From the NCBI RefSeq assembly GCF_000271845.1, contig NZ_JH719395.1, positions 1,322,466 through 1,386,465 of the forward strand: DNA of 64,000 bases. Reading direction: 5' to 3'. The position numbers were made by a program, and so were the translations under genes. Of the stretch, positions 35,034-45,353 are shown piece after piece (positions within the stretch are counted from its first letter, which is position 1; every line of letters begins with the position of its first letter). The notes under the pieces were generated by a model. The model worked only from the letters and a program-made list of their open reading frames with translations. It was not told the origin of the DNA and made no database searches. The stretch is from Rhizobium leguminosarum bv. trifolii WSM2297. GTDB lineage: Bacteria > Pseudomonadota > Alphaproteobacteria > Rhizobiales > Rhizobiaceae.

Positions 35034-38000
35034 ATGGCCTTGAACATTCTGGATACGAACGGCGACACAATTAACAACACCGGCACTGAATTCGAAGCCT
35101 ATGACGTTATCCGCTACTCTGAAGCCAATCCTTCCGAAACTGTCTCTCTCACCGTCTCAGATTCCTCCGCGGCAGATCTGGCCGACGAGCTGGGCTCGGT
35201 ATCCGCCAACGTGACCGGCTCGAGCGGCGACAACACGATCACGACAGGTGCCGGCAACGACACCATCTCAGGCGGCGACGGCGCGGACACGCTGAACGGC
35301 GGCGCTGGCGACGACACGATCTACGGCAATGCCGGCAACGACAAATTGATCGGCGGTGACGGCAACGATAGTATCACCGACGGTGGTTTTGGCTTTTTGA
35401 CCGGACCTGATGGCAGCCCCCAGCCAGAAGTCGTTGACATTGACGGCGGCGACGGCGACGATTTGATAACCATTGAGAGATTCGCTCCGCTGATATCGGG
35501 AACGATCGATGGCGGTGCCGGGGTCGACATGTTGCGTGCCTCGGCGCTCCGGGGCTTGACGATCAAGAACGTCGAAGTGCTTGAATTGGCTGATTTTCAG
35601 GTTAGCGGTTCGAGTGCACAGTTCGAAAGCTTTGATAAGATCGCCAGATCGACCGATCCAGTCTTCAGTTTTGCCCCCTCACTGGTAGTGACGGATAGCG
35701 CCCACCTCGATCTTTCCGACGAACTGGGAGATCTCGGGACCCTTGTCCGCGGCTTCTCCGGCATTGACGTCAAAACCGGCGACGGCGACGATGAGTTTGC
35801 CGGCAGTAACGTCAACGACATTTTCGACGGCAGCGGCGGTAGCGATCTCATCAATGGCAACGACGGCGATGATAAACTGACCGGCGGCGCCGGCAATGAC
35901 ACCATTAATGGCGGCGCGGGCATCGACACGGCTGCATTCACAGGCAATTTCGCTGATTACTCCTTCGCCGTCGACGATGGCAGCCGCGTCGTGACGAGCG
36001 TGCTTGATGGTACGGATAGACTGACAGACATCGAATTGGCGCGCTTTGCCGATGGCGTCTACGACTTCGCGACGGAAACCTTCATGGTCAACAGCACCGA
36101 GCCGGGCACCCCGCTGAATATCCTGGACACCAACGGCGCCACGATTACCAAGACCGGCGCGGAGTTCGAAGCCTACGATCTCATCCGCGACTCCGAAATC
36201 AATCCTCTCGTTGCGGCTCACCTGGTCATCTCGGATTCCGGGACGGTAGACCTTTCCGACGAACTGGGCTCGGGCGCAGCAGATGTCACGGGCTCAGGCG
36301 GGGATAATGTGATCACAACAGGCGCAGGCAATGACACCATCGCAGGCGGCGACGGCGCAGATACGCTGGACGGCGGTGCCGGAAATGATTGGATCAATGG
36401 TGGAGTTGGCAATGACACACTGAATGGCGGCGACGGCAATGACCACATCTCTGGCGACGTCGGGAACGACGTGATCAGAGGCGGTGCAGGCAACGATACA
36501 ATCGACGATGGTGAGCTTTTCGGCTTAGGTCCGGAAGTCATTGACATCAACGCGGGCGACGGCAACGATTCTATAAGCGTAGGGACATTGGCTCCGCTGA
36601 ATTCCGGAATGATTGATGGCGGCGATGGGATCGATACGCTGCAAGCCGCTTCGCTCCGGGGCCTGACGCTCAAAAACATCGAAGTCCTTGAGACGGCAGG
36701 ATGGTCGGTCGCCGGATCGAGCGCACAGTTCGAAAGCTTCGATAAAATCGTCTGGTCGACCGATCCGTTTGGCGATTTTCCCGCCGCGGTGACACTGACG
36801 GACAGCGCTCACCTCGATCTCGCCGACGAGTTGGGAGATCTAGGAGCGTTCGTCGACGGCGATGCAGTCGGCATTGACGTCAAGACCGGCGGCGGTGACG
36901 ATGAGTTTACGGGCACCGACGGCAACGACATTTTCGACGGCAGCGGCGGCAACGACATCCTCATTGGCAATGCCGGCGATGACAAATTGATCGGCGGCGC
37001 TGGCAACGACACCATTAATGGCGGCGCGGGCATCGACACGGCCTTGTTCGCAGGCAATTTCGCCGACTATTCCTTTGCGTTGAACAATGGCGACTACATC
37101 CCGACAAGTGTTGCGGAGGGGACGGATACGCTGACAGGCGTCGAATTCGCCCGCTTTGCCAACGGCTCCTACGATTTCGCCACGGAAAGCTTCACAAGCA
37201 GCGATACCCAACCGAATGTGCCTTTGAATATCCTCGATACATATGGCTTCATAACGACCATGACCGGCGCTGAGTTCGAAGCCTACGATGTCATCCGCAA
37301 CTCACCAACCGATCCTCTCGCCCCCGTCATTCTGTTCCTTTCAGATTCCGGGACGGTAGACCTTTCCGATGAACTGGGCTCGGCCGTCGCAGATGTGACC
37401 GACTTCGGCGGAGGCGATTCGATCATCACCACAGGCGCAGGCAGCGATAAAATCGCGGGCGGTTACGGCGCAGACACGCTGAGCGGCGGCGGCGGAAACG
37501 ATTGGATTCATGGGGGAGATGGCAACGACACTCTGAATGGTGGTGACGGGAGTGATTTGCTCACGGGAGGAGATGGCAATGATATTCTAAATGGCGGTGA
37601 CGGCAGTGACCAGCTCTCGGGCAACGTCGGGAATGACGTCATCAGGGGCGGCGCGGGCAACGATTTTATCTCCGATGGTGAACTGTTCGATGTTGCCCCT
37701 GAGGTCTACGACATCGATGCGGGCGACGGCGACGATTCCATAACTATACAACGATATGATCCAGTGGTTTCCGGAACCGTCGATGGCGGCGCCGGGATTG
37801 ATACCTTGCAAGCCTCCACGCTGACAGGCCTCACCATCAAGAACATCGAAACTCTTCAAACGGTTGGCCATTTGGTTGATGGTCGAGCGCGCAGTTCGAA
37901 AACTTTGATGAGATCGATTCATTCGACGATTCTCGCCCCTCATTGGCCGTGACGGATGGCACCCATCTCGATCTTTCCGACGAGCTGGGGGATCGCGGCG

Positions 38001-38956
38001 CTTTCGTTACCGGCTATGCCTCTGGCATCGACGTCAAGACCGGCGGCGGCGCCGACGAGTTTGTCGGCACCAACGGCAACGACATTTTCGACGGCAGTGG
38101 CGGCAACGACCTTTTCAATGGCCGTACCGGCGACGACAAATTGATCGGCGGCGCCGGCATCGACACCGCGATCTTTTCAGGCAATTTCGCCAATTATTCC
38201 CTGGCTTTGAACAATGGCGATCACATCCTGACCAGCGCCGAGGAAGGAACCGATACGCTGACAGGCATCGAATTCGCGCGTTTTGCCGATGGCGTCTACG
38301 ATTTCGCCACGGAAACATTCAAATTCAACAATACCGCGCCCACGGATATCAAGCTCTCGAAAACCGCCCTCTCGGAGGACACGCCGATCTGGACGACGGC
38401 CGGACTGCTCAGCGCCAAGGACGCCGATGGCGACGCCCTCACCTACACGCTGCTCGATGGCGCGGGCGACCACTTCCGTCTGAAGGGCAACCGCATCGTC
38501 ACCTCGAAGGCGCTGGACTACGAGACGGACAAGTCGCACACGATCAAGGTTGCCGTCTCCGACGGCAGGGTCACGGTCGAAAAGGACATCACCATCAACG
38601 TCCTCGACGTCAACGAAGTCCCGGTTAACAAGGCGCCGATCAATCTCGCCTTCTCGCGCAGCTCGATCTCCGAGAATGTCGCGATCGGCACCTCGGTCGG
38701 CCTGCTTACGGCACGCGATCCGGAGGGCGGCATGGTGAAATGGCGGCTGACGGACGATGCGGACGGCACCTTCAAGCTGGTAGGCAACAAGATCCAGACC
38801 AAGGCCGCCATCGACTTCGAGAACACGCACAGCCTGACCTTTACCGCCGAGGCCTATGATGCGGCAGGCAACATCACCAGCCACGATTTCACGCTTGCCG
38901 TGAAGGACATCTTCGAGCCGGCGTCTTCCAGCCTGCTGCACGACGCTTTGATCTAA
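35034..38956 (+). pseudogene. RTX / cadherin-like calcium-binding protein, disrupted by a frameshift
   Basis: The reading frame starts MALNILDTNG and holds for 950 codons, then a single-base loss near 37883 breaks it (GGTCG where GGTTCG is expected). Downstream, SSAQFENFDEI and the rest continue in another frame to the TAA at 38954-38956. Joined, it would be about 1307 residues: three tandem modules of ~365 residues, each headed NILDTNG/EFEAYD with GGxGNDTLxGG calcium repeats, then two cadherin-like domains. It ends HDALI with no known adhesin tail. Such proteins are secreted by type I systems; no T1SS gene is here. It could be a true pseudogene or a read error. Confidence 0.85.
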
Positions 38957-38975
38957 CCTCGACACCGCCATTGCG

Positions 38976-38997
38976 GGGGACGCAGACCTGCGTCCCC
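38976..38997 (+). terminator. Hairpin after the first RTX gene
   Basis: A 9-bp stem (GGGGACGCA at 38976-38984 with TGCGTCCCC at 38989-38997) and a 4-nt loop lie 20 bp after the stop at 38956. There is no U-tract, so termination would need Rho or be partial. Confidence 0.45.
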
Positions 38998-39166
38998 TCG
39001 GACGCGGAATGCACCCGAATGGCTCAATGAAATCAGCAGCGCCGGAAATTGAGCCGGCGCGCCCACTTAAACCAGCACCATGCTCACGGTGCTGCGAGCT
39101 TCCAACCTGCGGCTGCCGAACCTCCGAATGAGGCCACCGTCCCGTCATCCGTTCTTGTAAAATTAC

Positions 39167-39193
39167 AACGCATCTTTTGGGGAAAGTTAAAAT
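39167..39193 (+). repeat. Leader segment shared by both RTX genes (copy 2)
   Basis: AACGCATCTTTTGGGGAAAG followed by an A-rich stretch directly before the ATG at 39194. It mirrors 35008-35033. The remaining ~140 bp upstream back to 39000 do not resemble the AT-rich region upstream of the first gene, so the promoter may not have been duplicated. Confidence 0.7.
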
Positions 39194-42100
39194 ATGGCCT
39201 TGAATATTCTGGACACGAATGGCGCCACCATTACCAGGACCGGCGCTGAGTTCGAAGCCTACGACGTCATCCGCCACTCTGAAGCCGCTCCCCTCGTCAC
39301 CGTCAGCCTCGCCGTTTCAGATTCCGGCGTGGCAGATCTGGCCGACGAGTTAGGCTCCGTAGCGGTCAACGTGACGGGCTCGAGCGGCGACAACACGATC
39401 ACCACGGGCGCAGGCAACGACATCATATTGGGTGGCGACGGCGCAGACACGCTGAGCGGCAGCGCCGGAAACGACACGATCTATGGCGGAGTTGGCAATG
39501 ACACGCTGAATGGCGGCGACGGCGATGACAGGCTCTTCGGCGACGCTGGCAATGACGTCATCAAGGGCGGTGCAGGTGACGATGTAATTGTCGACGAAGG
39601 TTATACCAACGACGTCTTCAATATTGATGCAGGTGAGGGCAAGGACCTTGTGTCGTTGTCACAGGGTTTTACCAGTACGCCATCCGGAAAAGTCGATGGC
39701 GGCCCCGGAGTCGACACACTGCAAGCCAACAACCTCAGCGGCTTGACGATCAAAAGCTTCGAAATCCTAGACACACACGGATTCGATGTTGTCGGATCGG
39801 CCGCGCAGTTCGAAAGCTTCGAGAAGATTATTCCCGGCACGGTCGGTCCCTCCCCCACCACCACCTTGCGGTTGACAGACGGCGCACATGTCGACCTCTC
39901 GCAGGAGCTAGGCCCCGGCCTGATCTACATTTCTCCTGACAATTACGCCACAGGTATCGACGTCACGACCGGCGGCACCAGAGATTACCTGACCGGGTTA
40001 GGCGGAAATGACATCCTCGACGGCGGCGCCGGTGACGACCACGTCTGGGGCAATGAGGGAGATGACCGGTTGACTGGTGGGGCCGGCAACGACACCATCG
40101 AAGGCGGCAACGGAAACGACGTCATCAGGGGCGGCATCGGCAACGACAAGATCGTCGATGGTCAAATTACTGGCTCCAACCCCGAAGCATTCGACATTGA
40201 TGCTGGCGACGGCAATGACACCGTGATCTTGCAGAACGACAACAGCGGGATTTCCGGAATAGTCGACGGCGGCGCAGGCACTGACAAGCTGCAAGCCGGC
40301 ATGCTGACTGGCCTGACAATCAAGAACTTTGAAATCCTTGATACGGGAGTGTGGGCTACCGGCTCGGCGGCACAGTTCGAAAGCTTCGACAAGATCACAA
40401 ACACAGATAATCCGGCCAATACCGTCCTCATGCGAGTGACCGACGGCGCCCATCTGGATCTTTCCGACGAACTGGGAAGCCGCAAAGTCCAAATCGTCGG
40501 CATTGGCTCCAGCATGGACGTGACTACGGGTGGCGGCGACGACCGCCTGGGCGGCACTGCTGGTAACGACACTTTGGACGGCGGAGACGGCAATGACGGG
40601 CTGTCCGGCGGTCTCGGCAATGACATCCTCAAGGGCGGTGCGGGCAACGACAATATCAGCGATGGTAGCGGTATTTTGAGCAACGTCCAAGAGGCCTTCA
40701 ATATCGATGCCGGAAGTGGCAATGACACCGTGGTTTTGGATGTGGGTCGCTGGGCACAATTGTCGGGGACGGTCGATGGCGGCGCCGACACTGACACACT
40801 CAAGGCAACGGACTTCGGAGCGTTGACGATCAAGAACTTCGAAATCCTCGACACGCTGGGGCGCGAAGTCACAGGATCGTCCGCGCAGTTCGAAAGCTTC
40901 GATAAGATCGTCAGCTCGACCGGGTCGACCGAGCAGTTTCCCATAAGGCTGGTATTGACGGACAGCGTTCATCTCGATCTTTCCGACGAGCTGGCAAACA
41001 ATTGGGCCACCGTCGGCAGCGCGGGCTCCGCCATTGACGTCAAGACCGGCGGCGGCGACGACCATCTATACGGCGCCACTAGCAATGACACCTTGGACGG
41101 CGGCGCCGGCAATGACACGATCTATGGTAATGCCGGCAATGACAAGTTGATCGGCGGCGCGGGCAACGACGCGATCTTCGACGGCGACAATGTTTCCACC
41201 GCCCCTGAGACTTTCGATATTGACGCCGGCGACGGCAATGATGCCATCAACCTGCGATCACACTCTTCGGCGCTCTCCGGATCAATCGATGGCGGCGCCG
41301 GCACGGACACGTTGCGCGTGATCGAACCCACATTAGACCCCGGGGAGGAATTCATCGGGCTTGCCGGCCTGGTGATTAAAAACGTCGAAATTCTCGAAAC
41401 GGCAGGAGCCGAGGTTCTCGCTTCGGCTGCTCAGTTCGAAAGCTTCGACAAGATTGTCAAATATGACAAGCCAGGTTATGAGAATGATGTCATCGCATTG
41501 ACATTGACGGACAGCGCCCATGCCGATCTCTCCGACGAGTTGGCAAACCGCAACGTCGACATCTTCGGTACCGCCTTCGGCATCGACGTCAAGACCGGCG
41601 GCGGCGATGATTACTTCTTCGGAACTGACGGCAACGACAGATTTGAGGGCGGCGCCGGCAATGACGTGCTGTTTGGCGGCACCGGCATCGATACGGCGGT
41701 TTTCTCCGACAAATTCGCCAATTATTCCTTTGCGCTTAACAGCGGCAGCCACGTCCTGACAAGCGTCCTGGAGGGCAAGGATACGCTGAACGACGTCGAA
41801 TTCGCGCGCTTTGCCGATGGCATCTACGATTTCGCCAAGGGAACGTTCACGCCCGACGGCGCCAATTCCGCGCCGACCAACATTCAGCTTTCGAAAACTT
41901 CCCTGTTGGAGAACACCCCGATCTGGACCACGGTCGGACTGCTCAGCGCCAAGGACGCCGACGGCGACGTCCTCACCTACAAACTCATCGACGGGGCCGA
42001 CGATCACTTCCGCCTGAATGGCAATCGCATCGTCACCTCCAAGGCTTTGGACTACGAGACGGCCAAGTCGCACACGATCAAGGTGGCGGTCTCCGACGGC

Positions 42101-42490
42101 AAAGTCACGGTCGAAAAGGACATCACGATCAGCGTCCTCGACGTCAACGAAGCCCCGGTTAACAAGGCGCCGATCAACCTGACCTTCTCACGCAGCTCGA
42201 TCTCCGAGAATGTCGCGATCGGCACATCGGTCGGTCTTCTCTCAGCCGTCGATCCGGAAGGCGGTGCGGTGAAATGGCGGCTGACCGACGATGCGGACGG
42301 CGCCTTCAAGCTGGTCGGCAACAAGATTCAGACCAAGGCTGCGATCGACTTCGAGAGCACCCACAGCCTGACCTTCACTGCCGAGGCCTATGACGCGGCT
42401 GGCAACATCACCAGCCACGATTTCACCCTGGCCGTGAAGGACGTCTTCGAGCCGTCGATTTCGGCCCTGTCGCATGAAGCGCTGATCTAA
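39194..42490 (+). CDS. RTX / cadherin-like calcium-binding protein, intact paralogue
   Basis: 1098 residues. It starts MALNILDTNGATITRTGAEFEAYDVIRHSE, then four successive blocks that each carry calcium-binding nonapeptides (GGAGNDTIYGG type) and a spacer of the form QFESFDKI..LTDSAHLDLSDEL. The last ~200 residues are two cadherin-like domains (DADGDVLTYKL, VTVEKDITISVLDVNEAP, GNITSHDFTLAVKD) and a short tail SHEALI. No signal peptide is present, as expected for type I secretion. Probable role: secreted, calcium-folded surface or biofilm protein. The frame is intact, unlike the copy upstream. Confidence 0.88.
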   Translation: MALNILDTNGATITRTGAEFEAYDVIRHSEAAPLVTVSLAVSDSGVADLADELGSVAVNVTGSSGDNTITTGAGNDIILGGDGADTLSGSAGNDTIYGGVGNDTLNGGDGDDRLFGDAGNDVIKGGAGDDVIVDEGYTNDVFNIDAGEGKDLVSLSQGFTSTPSGKVDGGPGVDTLQANNLSGLTIKSFEILDTHGFDVVGSAAQFESFEKIIPGTVGPSPTTTLRLTDGAHVDLSQELGPGLIYISPDNYATGIDVTTGGTRDYLTGLGGNDILDGGAGDDHVWGNEGDDRLTGGAGNDTIEGGNGNDVIRGGIGNDKIVDGQITGSNPEAFDIDAGDGNDTVILQNDNSGISGIVDGGAGTDKLQAGMLTGLTIKNFEILDTGVWATGSAAQFESFDKITNTDNPANTVLMRVTDGAHLDLSDELGSRKVQIVGIGSSMDVTTGGGDDRLGGTAGNDTLDGGDGNDGLSGGLGNDILKGGAGNDNISDGSGILSNVQEAFNIDAGSGNDTVVLDVGRWAQLSGTVDGGADTDTLKATDFGALTIKNFEILDTLGREVTGSSAQFESFDKIVSSTGSTEQFPIRLVLTDSVHLDLSDELANNWATVGSAGSAIDVKTGGGDDHLYGATSNDTLDGGAGNDTIYGNAGNDKLIGGAGNDAIFDGDNVSTAPETFDIDAGDGNDAINLRSHSSALSGSIDGGAGTDTLRVIEPTLDPGEEFIGLAGLVIKNVEILETAGAEVLASAAQFESFDKIVKYDKPGYENDVIALTLTDSAHADLSDELANRNVDIFGTAFGIDVKTGGGDDYFFGTDGNDRFEGGAGNDVLFGGTGIDTAVFSDKFANYSFALNSGSHVLTSVLEGKDTLNDVEFARFADGIYDFAKGTFTPDGANSAPTNIQLSKTSLLENTPIWTTVGLLSAKDADGDVLTYKLIDGADDHFRLNGNRIVTSKALDYETAKSHTIKVAVSDGKVTVEKDITISVLDVNEAPVNKAPINLTFSRSSISENVAIGTSVGLLSAVDPEGGAVKWRLTDDADGAFKLVGNKIQTKAAIDFESTHSLTFTAEAYDAAGNITSHDFTLAVKDVFEPSISALSHEALI

Positions 42491-42502
42491 CCGCAATATG
42501 AT

Positions 42503-42533
42503 CGCCGGTGGAGGCAGTTACGCACCACCGGCG
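42503..42533 (+). terminator. Hairpin after the second RTX gene
   Basis: A 9-bp perfect stem (42503-42511 with 42525-42533) and a 13-nt loop lie 12 bp after the stop codon. The following GGCCTTCCTGTCT is only mildly T-rich. Confidence 0.5.
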
Positions 42534-42709
42534 GGCCTTCCTGTCTAGCAGTCCCACCGGCCGAACTTTCCTGGTCATCGCCCGGCAGACACCAGCTTGA
42601 GACGGCGAGGCCGCCCAGCGGCCGCTCCCGAACAGCCCTATCCCAAAATGCATCTCCACCTTGACGCCCGTTTCGGATATGATTCTTCGCTCATCGGAGG
42701 AGAGCCTGC

Positions 42710-43177
42710 ATGCGTCTGCCCACATTCATCCTCGCCTTTGCCGTGACAGCGCTCGCAGCCTTGCCCGCATCGGCAGAGACCTACAAGGCGCCGAAGGCGC
42801 TGCTCAAGGCGCTCTATAGTTACAACACCGACAACAGCGATGCCGAGGCGCCCTCTCCCTATTCGATCTTTTTCTCCGACCATCTGAACGAGCTCCTCCA
42901 GGCCGATCTCGACAATACGCCCGAGGGCGAGGTCGGCGCGATCGACTTCGATCCGGTCATCGCGGGCCAGGACGGCACGGCGAGCGACGTCAGGATCGGC
43001 CAGCCGATCCTGCTCGACGACAAGGCCGAGGTGGAGGTGCAGTTCGAAAACGGCGACGAGGTGACGCTCTTCTACACCCTGGTCAAGGAGCATGGCGGCT
43101 GGAAGGTCGACGACATCGCCAATCAGAAAGGGGACAATCCCTGGAGCCTGAGCGCGTTGCTGGGGAATGAGCAGTAG
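42710..43177 (+). CDS. Exported DUF3828-like protein
   Basis: 155 residues with a signal peptide (MRLPTFILAFAVTALAALPASA) cleaved before ETYKAPK. The mature part has the small alpha/beta pattern of DUF3828: PKALLKALYSYN, SIFFSDHLNELLQADL, ending TLFYTLVKEHGGWKVDDIAN. Secreted or periplasmic; function unknown. GGAGAG precedes the start codon. Single-gene unit. Confidence 0.75.
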   Translation: MRLPTFILAFAVTALAALPASAETYKAPKALLKALYSYNTDNSDAEAPSPYSIFFSDHLNELLQADLDNTPEGEVGAIDFDPVIAGQDGTASDVRIGQPILLDDKAEVEVQFENGDEVTLFYTLVKEHGGWKVDDIANQKGDNPWSLSALLGNEQ

Positions 43178-43752
43178 GCGGGGGCCTTGGGTGCCCTCCC
43201 GCGACGAGGATAGAGCGGGCAATTGCACTAGGCGTACAATAAAGCCGCAGCGCCAAAGAGAGCCCTCATGGTGAGGAGGCCCAAGGGGCCGTCTCGAACC
43301 ACGAGGGCGGGCGCGGAAGCTCCTTACCTGCATCCCACAAAGCCCCATGGAGAATCGAAGGAAATGGCGCCGGTGGCCGCCCCCGTCCTTCGAGGCTTCG
43401 CCCTGCGGGCTACGCACCTCAGGATGAGGGCGGAGCAAAGACGGCACGAGGAATACGGGAGGCAGACTCTGCGATCGCTTCACGATGAGGGCTGATCGGT
43501 GTGCCCTGCCGCTCCGTCCGTAACTTCTCAAAGCCCATGCCCGGCTATCGAATCCGCCGCCTCATCCCATTTCGGCACGGAATCCCACTATGGCACAGCC
43601 GTGCAAGGAACCGCTAACTTTTCCTCAAGTATCTGAATCTTCGGCATTTCCCGGCATCGATGCAGGCATGCCAAAATAATCCCGCTTGCTTTTTGCCCGA
43701 AAAGCTGGCACCAATTCACCTACTCGGGCATTTGCATGCCGGTGACTGGACT
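43178..43752. other. Intergenic region with dispersed repeats
   Basis: 575 bp. It carries a repeat cluster at 43263-43430 and otherwise no gene; open frames such as 43268-43495 cover the repeats. The part from about 43600 is richer in A+T and probably includes the cspA promoter. Confidence 0.5.
43263..43430. repeat. Dispersed rhizobial repeat pair (CCCTCATG...ACGAGGG and reversed CCCTCATCC)
   Basis: Two units: CCCTCATGGTGAGGAGG to CCACGAGGG at 43263-43307, and at 43385-43430 the reverse of the unit seen at 16929-16974 (ends ACCTCAGGATGAGGG). Together they bracket ~170 bp. The layout suggests a composite mobile-like palindromic element, non-coding. Confidence 0.6.
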
Positions 43753-43935
43753 GATGTGGTAATCCCTTCCGTTTGGAAGGCGGCGCGGGACTACCCGCCT
43801 ACGTAGACGTTCTTTCCCCGTACGTGACTTCTCCGACTGACCCTTCGTCCCAATCGATCGGGGCGAAAGCTAAAGCCGTCCGCTTCCTCTCGGGGGCGCG
43901 GATACTACACAGACTAAGGGAAAAGGACGATCCCA
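43753..43935 (+). promoter_or_regulatory. Structured 5' leader of cspA
   Basis: The long leader typical of cspA-type mRNAs is visible. Successive small hairpins include CTTCC-GTTT-GGAAG (43766-43779) and GCGGG-ACTA-CCCGC (43785-43798). The ribosome site AAGGA lies about 10 bases before the ATG. Such leaders control translation at low temperature. The exact transcription start is not visible. Confidence 0.5.
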
Positions 43936-44148
43936 ATGGCCACCAAGGGCACCGTAAAATTCTTCAACCAGGACAAGGGTTTTGGTTTCATCACGCCGGA
44001 CGGCGGCGCTAAGGACGTTTTCGTCCATATCTCTGCGCTGCAGGCTTCTGGCATCCAGTCGCTGCGCGAAGGCCAGCAGGTTACCTTCGACACCGAGCCG
44101 GACCGCATGGGCAAGGGCCCGAAGGCCGTCAACATCTCGGCTTCGTAA
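43936..44148 (+). CDS. cspA: Cold shock protein, CspA family
   Basis: 70 residues, a single cold shock domain. RNP1 is KGFGFI and RNP2 VFVHISAL, inside [25 protein letters not shown] strands. It binds single-stranded RNA and DNA as a chaperone. Rhizobia have several Csp genes; this one has a structured leader and a strong terminator (44174-44203). Numbering among the csp paralogues cannot be settled here. Confidence 0.95.
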   Translation: MATKGTVKFFNQDKGFGFITPDGGAKDVFVHISALQASGIQSLREGQQVTFDTEPDRMGKGPKAVNISAS

Positions 44149-44173
44149 GTCAGATTTCCGCTTCGGCGGCATG

Positions 44174-44203
44174 AACGGCGCTCCGCGAGGGGCGCCGTTT
44201 CTG
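44174..44203 (+). terminator. Intrinsic terminator of cspA
   Basis: An 11-bp stem with one G-U pair (44174-44184 with 44189-44199) closed by a GCGA tetraloop and followed by TTCTGTTT. It lies 26 bp after the stop codon. Confidence 0.85.
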
Positions 44204-44333
44204 TTTGCGGCATGAACGTCATTTGTCGATCGCACCGCCAGATGTTATATGCGCCCTGAAGAGATGATCCTGCCCCGCGGCGGTGCGCAGCACCCATCGC
44301 GGCGCCCAGAGAACCACGAATAACGGAACGTCG

Positions 44334-45335
44334 ATGACGCAGAAGAGCCCGATTTTTGCGGTCGCCCCGATGATCGACTGGACGGATCGGCATTGCCGCT
44401 ATTTCCATCGTCAGATCAGCGGGCAGGCGCTGCTCTATACCGAGATGGTGGTGGCCGATGCGATCATCCACGGTCCGCGCGACCGGCTGCTCGGCCACGA
44501 CGCCGCCGAGCATCCGCTGGCGCTGCAACTCGGCGGATCTGACCCGGCAAAGCTTGCCGAGGCGGTGAAGATCGCCGAACCCTATGGTTATGACGAGATC
44601 AACCTCAATGTCGGCTGCCCCTCCGATCGCGTGCAGTCGGGCACCTTCGGCGCCTGCCTGATGCTGACGCCGAAGACGGTGGCCGAATGCATTGCGGCCA
44701 TGAAGGCCGTCGCGACCGTGCCGGTCACGGTGAAATGCCGCATCGGCGTTGACGAGCAGGAGCCGGAACAGGCGCTGCCGGAGCTGATCACCCACGTTCT
44801 GGATGCCGGCGCCGACGCGATCTGGATCCATGCCCGCAAGGCCTGGCTGAAGGGCCTGAGCCCCAAGGAAAACCGTGAGATCCCGCCGCTCGATTATGAG
44901 ATCGTCTATCGGATGAAGCAGCGCTGGCCCAATGTCGTCATCGGTATCAATGGCGGTGTTCGCACGCTGGATGAAGCCGCAGCCCATCTGGAACATGTCG
45001 ACGGCGTCATGCTCGGCCGCGCCGCCTACCAGAATGCCGCGATCCTTGCCGAGGTCGATCAGCGCTTCTTCGGTGCGCCGGCGGCCGAACCGGATTGGGA
45101 AGGGCTGCGCGATCGGATGATGGCCTATGCCGAACGCCACATCGCGGGCGGCGGCCGGCTGCAGCACGTCGCCCGCCACATGGTCGGCCTCTTCACCGGC
45201 CTGCCCGGCGCCCGGCGCTACCGCCAGATCCTCTCGACCGACGCGACGAAAAGCGGTGCCGGGCCGGAGGTGCTGGCTGCGGCCTTTGCCGCTGTGGATT
45301 TTTCGGGGACGGAGCAGGAAGCGGTCAGCGCCTGA
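44334..45335 (+). CDS. dusA: tRNA-dihydrouridine synthase A
   Basis: 333 residues from the ATG at 44334; 17 upstream codons are rejected. FMN-dependent Dus landmarks are present: FAVAPMIDWTDRHCRYFHR (DusA-type), LNVGCPSDRVQSGTFGACLM with the catalytic Cys95, VTVKCRIGVD, IHARKAWLKGLSPKENR, and GINGGVRT with the flavin phosphate site VMLGRAAYQ. It reduces uridines in the D-loop of tRNAs (U20/U20a in E. coli DusA). Single gene, following the cspA terminator. Confidence 0.93.
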   Translation: MTQKSPIFAVAPMIDWTDRHCRYFHRQISGQALLYTEMVVADAIIHGPRDRLLGHDAAEHPLALQLGGSDPAKLAEAVKIAEPYGYDEINLNVGCPSDRVQSGTFGACLMLTPKTVAECIAAMKAVATVPVTVKCRIGVDEQEPEQALPELITHVLDAGADAIWIHARKAWLKGLSPKENREIPPLDYEIVYRMKQRWPNVVIGINGGVRTLDEAAAHLEHVDGVMLGRAAYQNAAILAEVDQRFFGAPAAEPDWEGLRDRMMAYAERHIAGGGRLQHVARHMVGLFTGLPGARRYRQILSTDATKSGAGPEVLAAAFAAVDFSGTEQEAVSA

Positions 45336-45353
45336 CGTTGGGTGATGTCCTTG

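Noticed and set aside
35034..42490. CRISPR-like array
   Set aside because: The repeats are protein-coding nonapeptide repeats (GGxGND) with no constant repeat-spacer length.
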